The notes under the pieces are model-generated. The model did not search any database. It saw only the letters and a program-made list of their open reading frames with translations, and was not told the origin of the DNA. A stretch of 64,000 nucleotides of DNA from Strigamia acuminata (lineage: Eukaryota > Arthropoda > Chilopoda > Geophilomorpha > Linotaeniidae), in the NCBI GenBank assembly GCA_949358305.1, contig OX442314.1, forward strand, positions 31,863,608 through 31,927,607, given 5' to 3'. Below, piece by piece: positions 20,509 to 32,184 of this stretch; position 1 is the stretch's first letter, and each line of letters starts with the position of its first letter. Made by a program: the position numbers and the translations under genes.

Positions 20509-22625
20509 AAAAACCAACTGCATATACCATGTAATACAACTAAAAAACATTTTTTGTACTGCTCTGTTAAACCAACAAAAGCCCCGCAAAAAAATTTAAT
20601 AAAATGGATAAAACTTCAGCAAACAACAATTTTGCTCATTTTGTTGCATAACACAACTATTAGATCTCCTTCTCTGAAAGCGAACAATTCCCGAAAGCGT
20701 AAAAACATCAACTCGTGTATAATTAGCCGCCAACGTCATGACAGCGCGTGCGTGCCTAATGTAGCGCATCATAGCCAAAATTAAGCGTGTTTCCTGTGCC
20801 TATGTGACGCCATTCGAATATGACTTTTTCTCCTTTTCATTTTCCTACCTGTCACTGCAATGACCAACGGTACATCGGAACGGATGCACTTAGTTTGCCT
20901 TATGACTGCTCAACCAGGTCACTGGGTTTTCTAAAACTGCCCAAATATAAAAATAACACGGCTTAGGGCTCAGGATTATCGTTGGGATTAATAACCCTAA
21001 AAACGAAAAGAAAACAAAAAAAATAATTCTGTGAAGAAATTAATTTTTTTTTCTTTGGAAAAAAGAGATTAAAACAAGGACAACAAGTTTGCTCAAGTTT
21101 TTCCCACACATATCTAATGTTTGACCATCAGTGACACTTGGCCAATTGTATTTGAGTGCGCACCTGTGCGCGCCCATTGCTGGCGGAACTGATGGACACT
21201 GGCGCGTGGCGTTGCTCCACTTGAAACATCTGCCCCGAAATGTGACTCATTAAATTACCTAACAAATATATATATAACTTATGTTTGTATCTATGTTTAT
21301 TTATGAGGAATTTCTCCATCTGCAGACGAAATATTAATTTACTTGGAATTATTCGGTTCGGGTGAACATTTAATTTCGATGTCAGTTTTTCCTTGTAATT
21401 ATATCGTTTTATTTTATTTTTTTGGTTGTTGTCCAAGGCGAGGTCCAAGGCCAATGAGTGGTCAGTGAATCATGTGATGCTTTAGCTTGAAATTTTCTAT
21501 TTGTAATCTTAAATTACACACCTGCTCAGGGCAAGGACGAGTTTGTGTGTAGGTGGGTTGAAAGTTGTTTGGCACGCGTATCCACGCGGCGGATATTAGT
21601 TTTTTTTTTATTTTTTTTATTTTTTAGTTGTGAGAAATGTAAGGTGATTACTTTTGATGATTGTTTAGTGGCGCAGTGACGTAAGGGGCAAATTTAATTT
21701 CTTTTTGGAGGAGTGATGAGTTTGTGTAATATATTTTGGAAGAAAACAATTGTTTTTGGATGTTTGTAAATTTTATTTTAGCTTTGTTTGATGATGGTTG
21801 ATTTTTTTAAAGTTTTTTTTTGTGTTTTAGCAAAAAATATCTCCATGAAGATTGTATAACGTTAATTTTTTATTTGGTTGGGTTCTGTGTTGTTATTTAT
21901 GTGTTTTTGTTGCTGTTTTGTTTATTTGTTTGATTATTATTTTGTTTATTTGTTTGATTATTATTTTGTTTATTTGTTTGATTATTATTTTGTTTATTTT
22001 TGTTTATTTGTTTGAATATTATTTTTTTTATTTGTTTGATTATTATTTTGTTTATTTGTTAATTTGTTTGATTATTATTATGTTTTGTTTATTTCTTTGA
22101 TTATTATTTTGTTTTATTTATTTCTTCGATCATTTTCTTGTTTTTACAAATTGATTTTTTATTTATTTCCCTTTGTTTGATTTTATTGAAGGTTTTGTCA
22201 ATTATATGTTTTATGCCGATTGGTTTTTTTACTTTAAAAAATCTTTCTTTTTTGTTCTGTTTTTTCTTATTTTTTTAAAAAAATTTTTTTCGTTTTCTCG
22301 GATGCGTTTAACATGTTTTGTTTTTTGTATCCGTAAATGTGACACGATTCTAACCCAATTTATGAAAATTAACTTAAATACATATCTTCCAAAAGTCAAA
22401 GCAAATTTTCCTGGTATAGTCATGACAACCATAAATCAATTAAGATTTTTCTTTCATACCAAGACCCCCCTGCATCCTACACAACTTTTCTCCAATGACC
22501 ACCCTTAAACTAAACCTGTCATCAGTCGATGAATGAACATCAAAAATTTCCAGGTGATCGTATAATAATAAAAATCGAATTTTTTTCATATTACCAAAAT
22601 TTTTTTTCATCTTCTCCAATTCAAC

Positions 22626-22660
<35 letters not shown>

Positions 22661-23949
22661 GAAAGAACTTTTTGAACTTTTGCTTTAGTCCAAACTGAAT
22701 AGGGTCCCATCCATGAATATGTATGCGCAGGCGCGTGTCACCAGCTCTGTAATTGTGAGTACGTGCCCTGTAATGAGCAAAACCACGCCTGCTCGCCATC
22801 AAAAATATTTCCACCAAAAGAAATCCAAAAAACAAAATCTCCCAAAAAAAAAAAAAAATTAAATAAAACAAATTGGATAAAATGTATTAGCAATAATAAT
22901 AATAATAATGAAATTTGCATTGTGGTCAAGCAGATGGCGGGATTAACGTCCTGCAAAGTGCAAAACCATTTACAAATCATTAAATACACACAAAAAAAAA
23001 TTAATAACAAAAATTTTAAAAATCTTTGTGGTGGGTCCGCCATTTTTTTTTTTTTTTCTTGTTGTGGGTGTAAAAAAGGAGTGAAAATTAGTCCTCAGAA
23101 AAACCTCCAGACATGATGTATGGCCTATATTTCCATGTCCACCATCTTGTGAGGGCCCCCTCTTGACAAAGTGATGTCTCCTCCCCTTTACTTGGCTGAC
23201 ATCTTTATTGGGGCCTGGGCAGAAGTGACCGCAGACTGCACAGAACTCTTTCATGGTTGATTAGGACGTATACCACCCAACTACTGGGAGGGGTTTTCTC
23301 GTTTTTTAAAGAGGGTTTTAGATCAGAACACTCCTTAGGAGGTAATGGGGAGGATATTGTTGCCTAATCAATTGTTGGTTTGGAAACAGAGACGGAAATA
23401 GTTGTGCAATTTGCAATTGGAGACGGAATTGATAGCCTGAAAACATTACCTCGAGCTAATTACCGTTAATTGAATGTACGGGCAACTTGGTAGGTCCCAT
23501 GTAATAAAATTTCTTAGTACAGGTAATCAGGGGGGAATGATAGTGTACCTGCAGTGTTTTAAGTGAGGTATGTGTGTTGTGTTGCCAAGAATGGGAGTTG
23601 ATGAGGAGGCGCAAATGGGTGGTTTTTGCTATTTTTTATTTTATTAAAACAAAGTGTTGTGTGTATTCTCAGCAAAAAGATTTGGTCAATGTTTGGTTTC
23701 TAAATAATACAGGAATTTGAAATGTGTGTGGATTTTGTTATTTGAATAATCATCAAAATAGAATAAAAATGTATAATTTGTTGGCGTAATAATGTTAATT
23801 TTTGAATTACTTAACATTGTAGAGGGCAAAAGAATGTGGTATTGTTTACAATAATCAAATAAATCACACACAAAAAAGCCGGTCAATGTTTACTCAGAAA
23901 CGCGTCGAACAATAAAAGTATTAAATTTAAAAATTGAGCGTGAATTGGA
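20509..23949. other. Gene-poor region with GC-rich islands
   Basis: AT-rich, with several 80-150-bp GC-richer islands (20720-20900, 21140-21240, 21510-21600, 22690-22800, 23100-23240), homopolymer runs (22623-22656 poly-A) and a 24-bp T-rich array at 21905-22140. No recognised gene. Confidence 0.5.
21905..22140. repeat. 24-bp T-rich tandem array
   Basis: Units of tgtttatttgtttgattatt plus ttt, drifting at the right end. Confidence 0.85.
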
Positions 23950-23954
23950 CCAAT

Positions 23955-24170
23955 GAAGCACCCATTTTCCAATTAAGCACCCATTTGCCAAATAAGCAAT
24001 CAATTGCCAATTAAGCAACCAATTGCCAATTAAACAACCAATTGCCAATCAAGCAACCAATTGCCACTTAAACACCAATTCCTACCAATTAAGCAACAAT
24101 TCCTACCAATTAAGCACGAATTCCTACCAATTAAGCACCAATTCCTACCAATTAAGCACCAAATCCTACC
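23955..24170. repeat. About 20-bp minisatellite, first family
   Basis: Repeats of accaattgccaattaagcaa grading into accaattcctaccaattaag. Confidence 0.85.
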
Positions 24171-24515
24171 AATTAAGCATTAAATCTATCAGTTAGGCAT
24201 TGAATCTATTAGTTTAGCATTACATCTATCACCTACGCATTGAATCTATTAGTTTGGCATTAAATCTAATAGTTTGGCATTAAATTTATTAGTTTGGCAT
24301 TGAATCTGTCAGTTTGGCATTAAATCTATTAGTCTGGCATTAAATCTATCAGTTTGGCATTAAATCTATTAGTTTGGCATTAAATCTATTAGTTTGGCAT
24401 TAAATCTATCAGTTTGGCATTAAATCTATTAGTTTGGCATTAAATCTATTAGTTTGGCATTAAATCTATCAGTTTGGCATTAAATCTATTAGTTTGGCAT
24501 TAAATCTCTCATTTA
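24171..24515. repeat. 20-bp minisatellite with 60-bp higher-order unit
   Basis: About 17 units of taaatctattagtttggcat. The single C/T difference in ctatc versus ctatt recurs every third unit, so 24361-24480 contains two identical 60-bp higher-order units. This indicates recent block amplification. Confidence 0.9.
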
Positions 24516-26840
24516 AGAATCAGATCATTCAATCATTATTACATCTAACAATTTAAACAATAAAACTAGGGAGTTCAATGAACAACCGCAACAATTATAA
24601 TAACAAATTCAACAACAAAGAAGCTGTTGTACACTTATTTACAAAACAAATTACTCAATTTTAAAATGAAAAAACCCGTATAGCATCTTTTTACACTTGA
24701 TATTAGATAATCCAGCAGCAGATAATGATAATTGATGAATAATTGATTCAATTCAAAGTCCAAATTCTTATTTTTGGCTGTGACAGACGAATTTGGGACC
24801 TCTTTTTTTTCCCTTCCTTATCACCAACACTTACACTTCCTCTTACAAGTCCCAGTTCAATGGACACTGCACGCGCGTCATGTGCGAAGCGCGCGTGCTC
24901 GACCACAGGTGGCACTAATGAGACGCGACGCCCCCTCCCAACTTGAATTTCCAAATAGGTTTCAGACGGGAAGATGACCGCCACCCCTAAACCCAACGCA
25001 GAACGCACGTACCCAGGTGTGAAATAAAAAAATCGATGAATCGCCAAGTGGCACCATTGCATGAAATTTTATTATGAATTGAATTAATATTATTAACCAC
25101 TAGGTCCATCAGATGTAATTAGACCAAATCGTAGGTTAATTTTAGGCTCATCTGCTGGAACTCGGCCAGACAAAGGAGGAGGAATCCCCTCTTCTCCTTT
25201 CGCCTGTCTACACGTTAAGCAGCTGTTTACCGAGCGCTACGGCTAGTGCCACTAAATCGGCTTCTGTCTTCTTTTTAAGATTACAGATGAGGCATTGAGC
25301 TGTGCACATTAGCACGTAATCTGGCTAAGTCTCAATAAGTGTTTGTTTTGCTTCAATTCTTGATTATTGTTTTTGCAATTCTTGATTAATTGTTTTTGTC
25401 AATTTTTGTGTAATTGTTTTTGTCAATTCTTGTTTTCTTGTTTTTGTCAACAAAATGGGGCCCAGGCCAGTCGAAAAATCTGAATTTATGTTTAGAATTG
25501 GGAGACTATTGTGCTTTTTGTCACATGTTGTTGATCTGTTTAAATTATAGTTTCTCACTAGATAAGCCTGGACTTTGGGGTTTTCTTAACTTCATTTTCA
25601 CTATTTGGCGCATTCAAAGTGTGTGTTTCTGTTTATGTTTTTGACATTTATAGAAATAGAATAGACACCAAAAACGACCAAAAACATTGTCAAAGAGCGC
25701 AAAAAAAACAAAAACCAAACTGGAGTTGTTTTTGAAGTGGTTTATATGCCGGGTTTTAGTTTTTGCAACCAAATTCAAAATGGCTGCCACGAAGAACAGA
25801 AGTTAAATCGAGGAATCAAACTTTCAAGTGTCAAAATACTTTCCAGCGAAGCTACTACCTTGTAAAACGTGAGTAAAGCCCCAACCTTCAGCACAGGATT
25901 TTTAATCGCCGTCGAACCCACAAACGACTTTACCTTCATCTCGAATTATTTCTATTCCCGCACGATTAATTCATGACTATTTAGCGTGATAGATTTGTAT
26001 TGTCCACAATTTATATCCAACATTTTGATTTAGAAGCATCGCACACACGTCTTTAATTATTTATTACACATTTCTCAATATTCAGTTCGACAAATCATTG
26101 AAATTTCAAAGAAGCAGAAGCTGAACAACACAGAAGAAACCTTTGATTAACCCCTTTCTTTCTTATTTCCTACAACACAAATAATCCCAGGTGTTGCCTA
26201 ACCCACACAAACCGCACCCTGAAGACCGCGGGTGTTTTAAAGGCTCTATATTTCACATTTTGCAGGCACGTGCTCGATCGTATGATGCGTATCAATGTTC
26301 GCCATCGGCCACTGGCAGGACGGCAGCGCCCCCAATAACGACGTTAGTACACGGCAATTACGACAAATGCGATAAGACGTGGCAGGGTGCGTCTTATCGG
26401 CGCTTGGGAATCGGCCCTTGGCACACGGGCCCACTTGAGTAAATTAATAGACAAGTCGCTGCTTGTGAGGTAAACATGGCCGTCAATTATTGTCAACACA
26501 AATTGATGTTTCCATCTTGATAGTGTTTTCCACTCACTTCTTTAAATACACATTAGGTGTTTCTTTTTTTTTTGATGTTCTGAGAAGGAAGGATTGTCAG
26601 GGTTGGATCCAAGATTTATATCTACCCTTAAGGAAACTGATGACACCCAAATGGAGATGTCAGTATAATTTAAGACTAGCCCCTAACACCTTTCCTTGGT
26701 CCCCCCTTTGAGCATGGATACATGTATACGGTGCTACTGCTGCTACTGTTTTAGTAATGTTTGTTGGACAATTTGTGGCACTGAATCTCGTTTTAAGATC
26801 GTTTTGTGGATTTTTTACAAGCACATTTTGGTTTTCGACA
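24516..26840. other. Gene-poor region with two GC-rich islands
   Basis: AT-rich background with islands at 24860-25020 (CpG-rich, contains CACAGGTGGC) and 26210-26440 (contains a perfect 10-bp inverted repeat). A short segment at 25781-25868 has an ATG in a good context and ends at a GTGAGT donor, but its frame closes after eight codons. No protein gene was recognised. Confidence 0.5.
26370..26399. repeat. Perfect inverted repeat, 10-bp arms
   Basis: CGATAAGACG, a 10-nt loop, then CGTCTTATCG, inside a GC-rich island. Each arm contains GATAAG, the GATA-factor site. Confidence 0.7.
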
Positions 26841-26844
26841 TATT

Positions 26845-27300
26845 TTCTGAATTTTTATTGATATTTTAATAGTAAATTTTCAAAAATTTCAATTTTCTGA
26901 ATTTTTATTGATTTTTTTTCTAATAAATTTCCAAAAATTTCAATTTTCTGAATTTTTATTGATTTTTTTCTAATAAATTTTTCAAAATTTTCAACTTTCT
27001 GAATTTTTATTGATGTTTTTTATTTTATATAAATTTTCAATTTTCTGAATTTTTATTGATTTTTTTCTAATAAGTTTCCAAAAATTTCCATTTTCTAAAC
27101 TTTTATTAATTTTTTTCTAATAAATTTTTCAAAAATTTCAATTTTCTAAAGATTTATTGATTTGTTTCTAATAAATTTCCAAAAATTTCAATTTTCTGAA
27201 TTCTTATTGATTTTTTTCTAATAAATTTCCAAAATTTACAACTTACTGAATTTTTATTGATGTTTTTCATTTTATATAAATTTTCAATTTTCTGAACTTT
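26845..27300. repeat. About 52-bp AT-rich tandem array
   Basis: Units of ttctgaatttttattgattt then tttctaataaatttccaaaa then atttcaatt, with deletions in some copies. Confidence 0.8.
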
Positions 27301-28184
27301 ATTAAGTTTGTTATTATTTTATTATTAATATTTTTTTCTTGTGTAGTTAATAAGCAGAAAGTGGATGAAAGATTGCTAAAAGGGGCTAGTGCAAGTTTTC
27401 TTCATTCCCAACCCCCAGACTTAAAAGGGAGTTATAAATCATGGCAGGAGGTGGCGCCTCATTGGTCATGGTTACAATACCCTTAGCTTAAGGAAATATT
27501 TTTTCAATTTCTGTCTGTGGGGAATAAGGTAAAAAGCCATTCTTACACCCTGAACTAATTGTCCCATATTGAAGAGAGGTTAAAAACAATAGAAAAGTGA
27601 GTAGCAACAAGTATAGTTACCTCCTGTGGTCCCAAGTTAGATGAATCTGATGTGTCATGCACTCTCTCAAACTGTAATTGCATCCTTGGACTATACAATG
27701 TGGGTCAGGTAGTTAAAACTTGCAACTGAAATTCAGCCCACTAAAAGTGTTTAAAAATAAATTAATTTCAAAGGGGGGAGGGAAGGAATAAATTGTTATT
27801 TTGATGATGGTCAAGCTCTGTGTTTTGTTTTGCTGTGACCCACTGTCAATGAACCCCTTTATTATCGCGTGACTGGCATGGAAGAGGATGACCACAATCT
27901 ATTTACCCTACCCCCATCCTTCACAAAACCCTCAAGTCTCTCTCTTTTGACAGCACCACTTTTTATTTGAACTTGAAATGTGCATCAAGGTCAGGTGGAA
28001 CAAAAAGTGAAGTTGTTTTTTTAAAAAAAAAAACAATTTGATTACTTGTAATTTTGTTGCACTGCCATTGTCATTTCATTTATTATAAACATTATAATAA
28101 TAAGAAAAATTTAAAACAAAAAAAAATAATTCTGGTGAATCGATTTTGTTTTCGCTGCGATATCGGCTTTTCTCGATGCCATAA
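27301..28184. other. Flank of LTR element 1
   Basis: AT-rich sequence with no recognised gene. It ends at the target-site copy ATGA (28185-28188). Confidence 0.5.
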
Positions 28185-28188
28185 ATGA

Positions 28189-29147
28189 TGCTGCGATCCG
28201 GGTTTTTATCCACTTAATTTCTAATAAATTAAGCAGAAACCGCAGGTGAATGCTATAAAAGACTTACAATCGGCGGCCTTAAATTATCTAGGGGTTAAGT
28301 TTAAGGAAAAGAAATAAAAAGACAGTTTTATTAATAAAAATCACAAATATGTATTTATTCGTTTAAATTACAATGACTAGTTAAAAATATCACAATGGCG
28401 ACAAGTCGCGAAATGAAATGAGCGGGAACAATGGAAGGGCTTGCAACGACTGTTGCAAGCTACAAAGCGCTAAAATGGCGCTTAAACAACACACAGTTGT
28501 TAGGCGAAGGCGAATTGTCTTCGTTTGCTGAACTCACGAACGATGGTCGAAGACGATGGTTCTCGTGGGCTCCTTCTACGGCTCGTGCGACGGCTCGGCG
28601 GCGGTGGTTGACGGCTGTAGGCGTCCGGCTCTCGTACGATGGCGGTGGCTGTCGTTCGCGCGGCAGCGACGGCGATGGTTCACGATCGTCGGGAAACTTC
28701 TTCTTCTCGTTTGCTGGAATTAGCTACGGCTAATTCAAGCAGAATTGCTGGCTTTGTGCTTTGGGTGGCACAAAGATAGCAGGTGAAACTGAGTTACAAC
28801 GGTCCTCTATCAATACGTATTGTCGGAGCAGATATCGCAGTGATGTTGAGGTTGTTGTTGTATTTTTCAGAGTCACGATTTGAGCCAAGACGCGAGCCCA
28901 GCACGCTTCAATATTGCGCAGAAAACCTGCGCACTTAGCTCAAATGGGTGCAACTAGTGGTTATTACACCATATTGCACCATAACGGCTAATAACCGTTT
29001 TCACCCCGGACAACCTGGGGTGATATGTGCCTAGAGAGGATTTCTCCCCTCGGTCACATGATCTGACTTGGCGTGTGCCACAGTCAAATTAATTAGAAGA
29101 TAATTAATTTAATCTTCTAAGTTGGTGAATATTTTGAGATCACCACA
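28189..29147 (-). repeat. 3' LTR of element 1
   Basis: 959 bp, in sense orientation TGTGGTGATC...CGCAGCA, same length and sequence as the copy at 39567-40525 wherever checked. Sense-strand AATAAA signals occur near its 3' end. It contains CGATGG-rich imperfect repeats. Confidence 0.95.
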
Positions 29148-29160
29148 CATCCCCCCATTT
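29148..29160 (-). other. Polypurine tract of element 1
   Basis: Sense strand AAATGGGGGGATG abuts the 3' LTR, the expected position of the plus-strand primer. Confidence 0.85.
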
Positions 29161-29199
29161 AAGACGAATCTTACATGGAGAGAAAATGAACGAACCAAT

Positions 29200-31995
29200 T
29201 TATGATTCGTCCATGGTCTGAGTTCGCTCAGGCGTCAACGGGCGCATCATATCCGTGGTGTCGTCCCTCGGGTTGGACCGCTCGTTAACCGTACACAGGT
29301 CGCGACCTGCGTTTGGTCCGGAGACCATTCCAGGGTTGACATGAAGCCAAACCTGGATGATTCTCGCCGAGTTCGCTCGGTTGAAAAATCCTAGCGCCGC
29401 AAACTCTATGGGATCCTCTGGCGCCAATCGTGCTCTCAGGAGTCGATCGTGGAGCACTGATGGTGGGCTTAACACCCGGATGTGGTCCTCGAGCCACATA
29501 AACACCTGCCTCGACAACTTGTGGTTGTTGCTAAGCAGTGTTCGCGTATCCGGCGTCAAATAGAAGTGCGGATACAGGCGCATCAGGGTCTTGAAAGCCG
29601 ACTCTTTTTTCAGCGGCTTGACCTTCGTCTCCGGCTTGGCTGGCGGCGGCGGCGGCGGACGTGAGTCTTCCGTCGTGGCATCGTCAAAATGGCACTGCGG
29701 GCCCAAGAAAACCAACGCGGGTGCGGAGGTTGACGAGGGTGTGACGCCTCGTCCCGGTGCTCGACCCACACCGGGGAGCTGACGGGTTTCGACTACCCGT
29801 TGAACTCCGGCTGGAGTTTGAGAACTTCCGGCGTTCTCTGGCCAAAATGAACATCCAGCGCCCTCTTGGGCCGACTGGAAAACAGCCAGTGACGCAGCTG
29901 CTGTGGCGCTTGTAACTGGAAGCGGTGGTCTTCCGGTCATTCGCGCCGTGGCCTTCGCAAAGGACCACTCGGTTCGCAACCGAACGGCGGCCTCTTCTTC
30001 GGTCTCACCGTTTGCTACGACTTGCTTTATTAGCTCGGCTAAGATCGTAGGCGGGTCGAGCCTGAGGTGGTACCACAGCTCGACTTTCTTCTCCGACAGG
30101 CCCATCGGCGCGGTCCAAAGGTACGTAATGGCCGCTAACGCCTGTCCTGGCGAAGGAAGAACACCAGGGTACAACACCCTAGTCATCCCCGGAATTAGCT
30201 GACGCTGAAAATCCATCAGACGGGGATCATCAATGGTATTGATGTCGGAGACTTCTAGCCTTTCAGCTAGTCTCTGCCAGTCCTTCTGCGACTCGGCGAT
30301 CTGGGCGCTTTGGTATGCGTCCAGCTTCTGGAGCACTTCCTGCTGCGCTCTAATGGGTTGCTGCTCGTAGCAGGTCCATTGTGGGCCGAACGACTCACTG
30401 AAAAATGGCCGGAGTTGCAGGTTGCTAACTCCAGCCGGCAAGCGGGAAACATAACCTTGTTCGGGCAAGCGGCTAGCGTGTCCAGGTACAGGCACGCTAC
30501 AGTCGGGAGAAATATCACCGACGACACGTCTCATGGCGTATGGAGTAGCCGGGTTGTCCACTTTGAACGTGGAGGCGGTTCGGCTACTTCGGGCGGACTT
30601 AATTGTGGAGTCCGATTCGAAACTCAGCGAAGACGACGAGCCAAACGACTCTGGTGTCCGTCCTCGTCGCGACTGCGGGCGTGATGGCTGCGCGTCAGTC
30701 GAATATGGGCGTGATCGCCTCTGACGTTCCTCTCGATCGCGGCTTGATTCGCGGAACATCGGTCGGACTGGAACCGGCGGAGGGAGTTGCCCCACCCTCA
30801 AATCCTCGTCTTGCGGCGGAGGATTGATGGCCGCTGGGGCCGGAATTCCATCTTCTTGATAAAAAGGGAGAGCGCAACGCGCTTGCTCCTCTGCCTCGTG
30901 TTCTCGAGCCAGTTGTCGATTTTCGTCGACGCGAAGCTGCACCGCGGCAGCTCGGAGTGCTTTGGACGGGAAAAATCCCGGAAAATCGTTAAAACACCCG
31001 GCGAGCGCCAACTGGTGGAGCTCGGTTTGTGTGACGGGAAGTTGTGGGTTCCCGTCACGAACGGATTTGCGATACCGTTTAACGACTTCGCGTTGTGTCG
31101 TCTTGAGGTTCTTCCTCAATTGGGTTAGAGCACCGTAATTAATTCCGGTACTCTTTAGCGCTCTTCTGCGCTCGTGACGCTCTCGTGGCGTCACTGGCCA
31201 CTGGTTGTGCAGCAACTCTGCTGCAAGCGGTCCTGGGGGGCTCTCGTCGAGCGTCCACTCGATTTCGTCGACACCGTCCACGTGAAGGCGCTCGATGAAT
31301 CTTCCTTTTGCACCAAATCCTTGCAGCGCTGATCTGCTGAAGTCGTGGCGCAACTTCCACCAGGTATTGTTTGCCGTCTTCAGTCTTCTGATTTTTTCGG
31401 GCAATGCCGCTCGAAAAATCAGCGGGTGCTGAGTCGGCACGTGATCGGGAAGCGCGAATGGTGTTTCTCGATCCCTCTCGATCTATATTCGAAGAAAAAT
31501 AAATAAATTAGTTTATTTAAAAATAAACAAATAATTTCTTATTTGAAATATTTTTTAAGCTTAGCGCTTGTGGCTGTGAGTCACTAAGGGATGTTGGTTG
31601 TCATGGCAACTCCCTTCGCACATGCTTGAAGCACGTGACTTTTATAGCCGCCATTTTTATTTTTTAGCGGCTTGTGTTTGAAGTCAGGAAAAGTGAAATT
31701 ACTCAATTTTTCTGACTTAAACACTTGGTAAAAATTTATTCTAATAATTTACCCGTTGTTGAAGCGTCAATTGAACGTCTTCATTTGCCCCTTCCATGGG
31801 CATTTCTCCGTCCGCCTGGAGTTGGATCGCTTCCTCGTCCATTCTCTTTCGTTTTCCGGTAATTTCGGAAATTCTTTCGTCTTGAAAGAGAAATAATACA
31901 TAAATCTTATGTTTTATCAAATTTTTCATACAGAAAAATTACTTACGATCAGGTTGTCGAACTATTCGGGTCGTAACGTAGGCGATGCGATGCAT
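29200..31995 (-). CDS. Accessory gene (ORF3) of LTR element 1, three exons, unknown family
   Basis: The large 3' frame (29200-31482) has no ATG near its start. It opens at a splice acceptor (tttcttcgaatatag, then the exon from 31482). Two short upstream exons join it in phase. Exon 1 is 31947-31995, starting ATG and ending at the donor gtaagt. Exon 2 is 31753-31880, preceded by tttctctttcaag and followed by gtaaat. The introns are 66 and 270 nt; the exon lengths 49, 128 and 2283 nt give 819 residues. Exon 2 carries an NLS-like GKRKR. The main exon has a charged N-terminal region, an Arg/Ser/Pro-rich middle (RPQSRRGRTPE) and a proline run (SRPPPPPPAKPE), then a helical C-terminal part (SRQVFMWLEDHIRVL). 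There is no signal peptide, membrane segment, zinc knuckle or catalytic motif that I recognise, so it is not an envelope gene by sequence. Function unknown. Confidence 0.7.
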
Positions 31996-32068
31996 ACACT
32001 CTCGAAACTTTTGAAAAAGTGACTAAGTTCGTTGATTGCAAACACGAACTTGGATTAGAGACGCTTTG

Positions 32069-32132
32069 TGACGTCACTAATTATAACGTATGATTAACGT
32101 TGTCATTCGAGTGGGTACTACGAATGACGTCA
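32069..32132. promoter_or_regulatory. Pair of CRE palindromes upstream of ORF3
   Basis: TGACGTCA occurs exactly at 32069-32076 and again at 32125-32132, between the pol stop and the ORF3 start. This is the binding palindrome of CREB/ATF-type bZIP factors. An internal promoter for ORF3 is a possible reading. Confidence 0.45.
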
Positions 32133-32151
32133 CGAGATTGCTTTCTCGGAT

Positions 32152-32171
32152 CTTTTGGGTAAACCCAAAAG
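32152..32171 (-). other. Hairpin just downstream of pol
   Basis: Nine-base arms CTTTTGGGT / ACCCAAAAG separated by two bases, 14 bp beyond the pol stop codon in the sense direction. Confidence 0.6.
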
Positions 32172-32184
32172 GTGAAAGACAACA

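Noticed and set aside
20199-20589. Minus-strand frames with FQCFARTISRFSVF repeats
   Set aside because: All three frames read through the same 31-bp minisatellite.
24171-24515. CRISPR-like regular array
   Set aside because: Contiguous tandem units without unique spacers in a eukaryotic genome; it is a minisatellite.
25781-25874. Possible first exon with ATG in good context and GTGAGT donor
   Set aside because: The frame ends after eight codons and no matching acceptor exon could be assigned; only a non-coding transcript would fit.
30310-30684. Plus-strand frames of 60-125 codons opposite ORF3
   Set aside because: Antisense shadows in a GC-rich coding exon.
29200-31482. ORF3 as a retroviral-type envelope
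   Set aside because: No signal peptide, furin-like site, fusion peptide or membrane anchor; the position alone is not enough.
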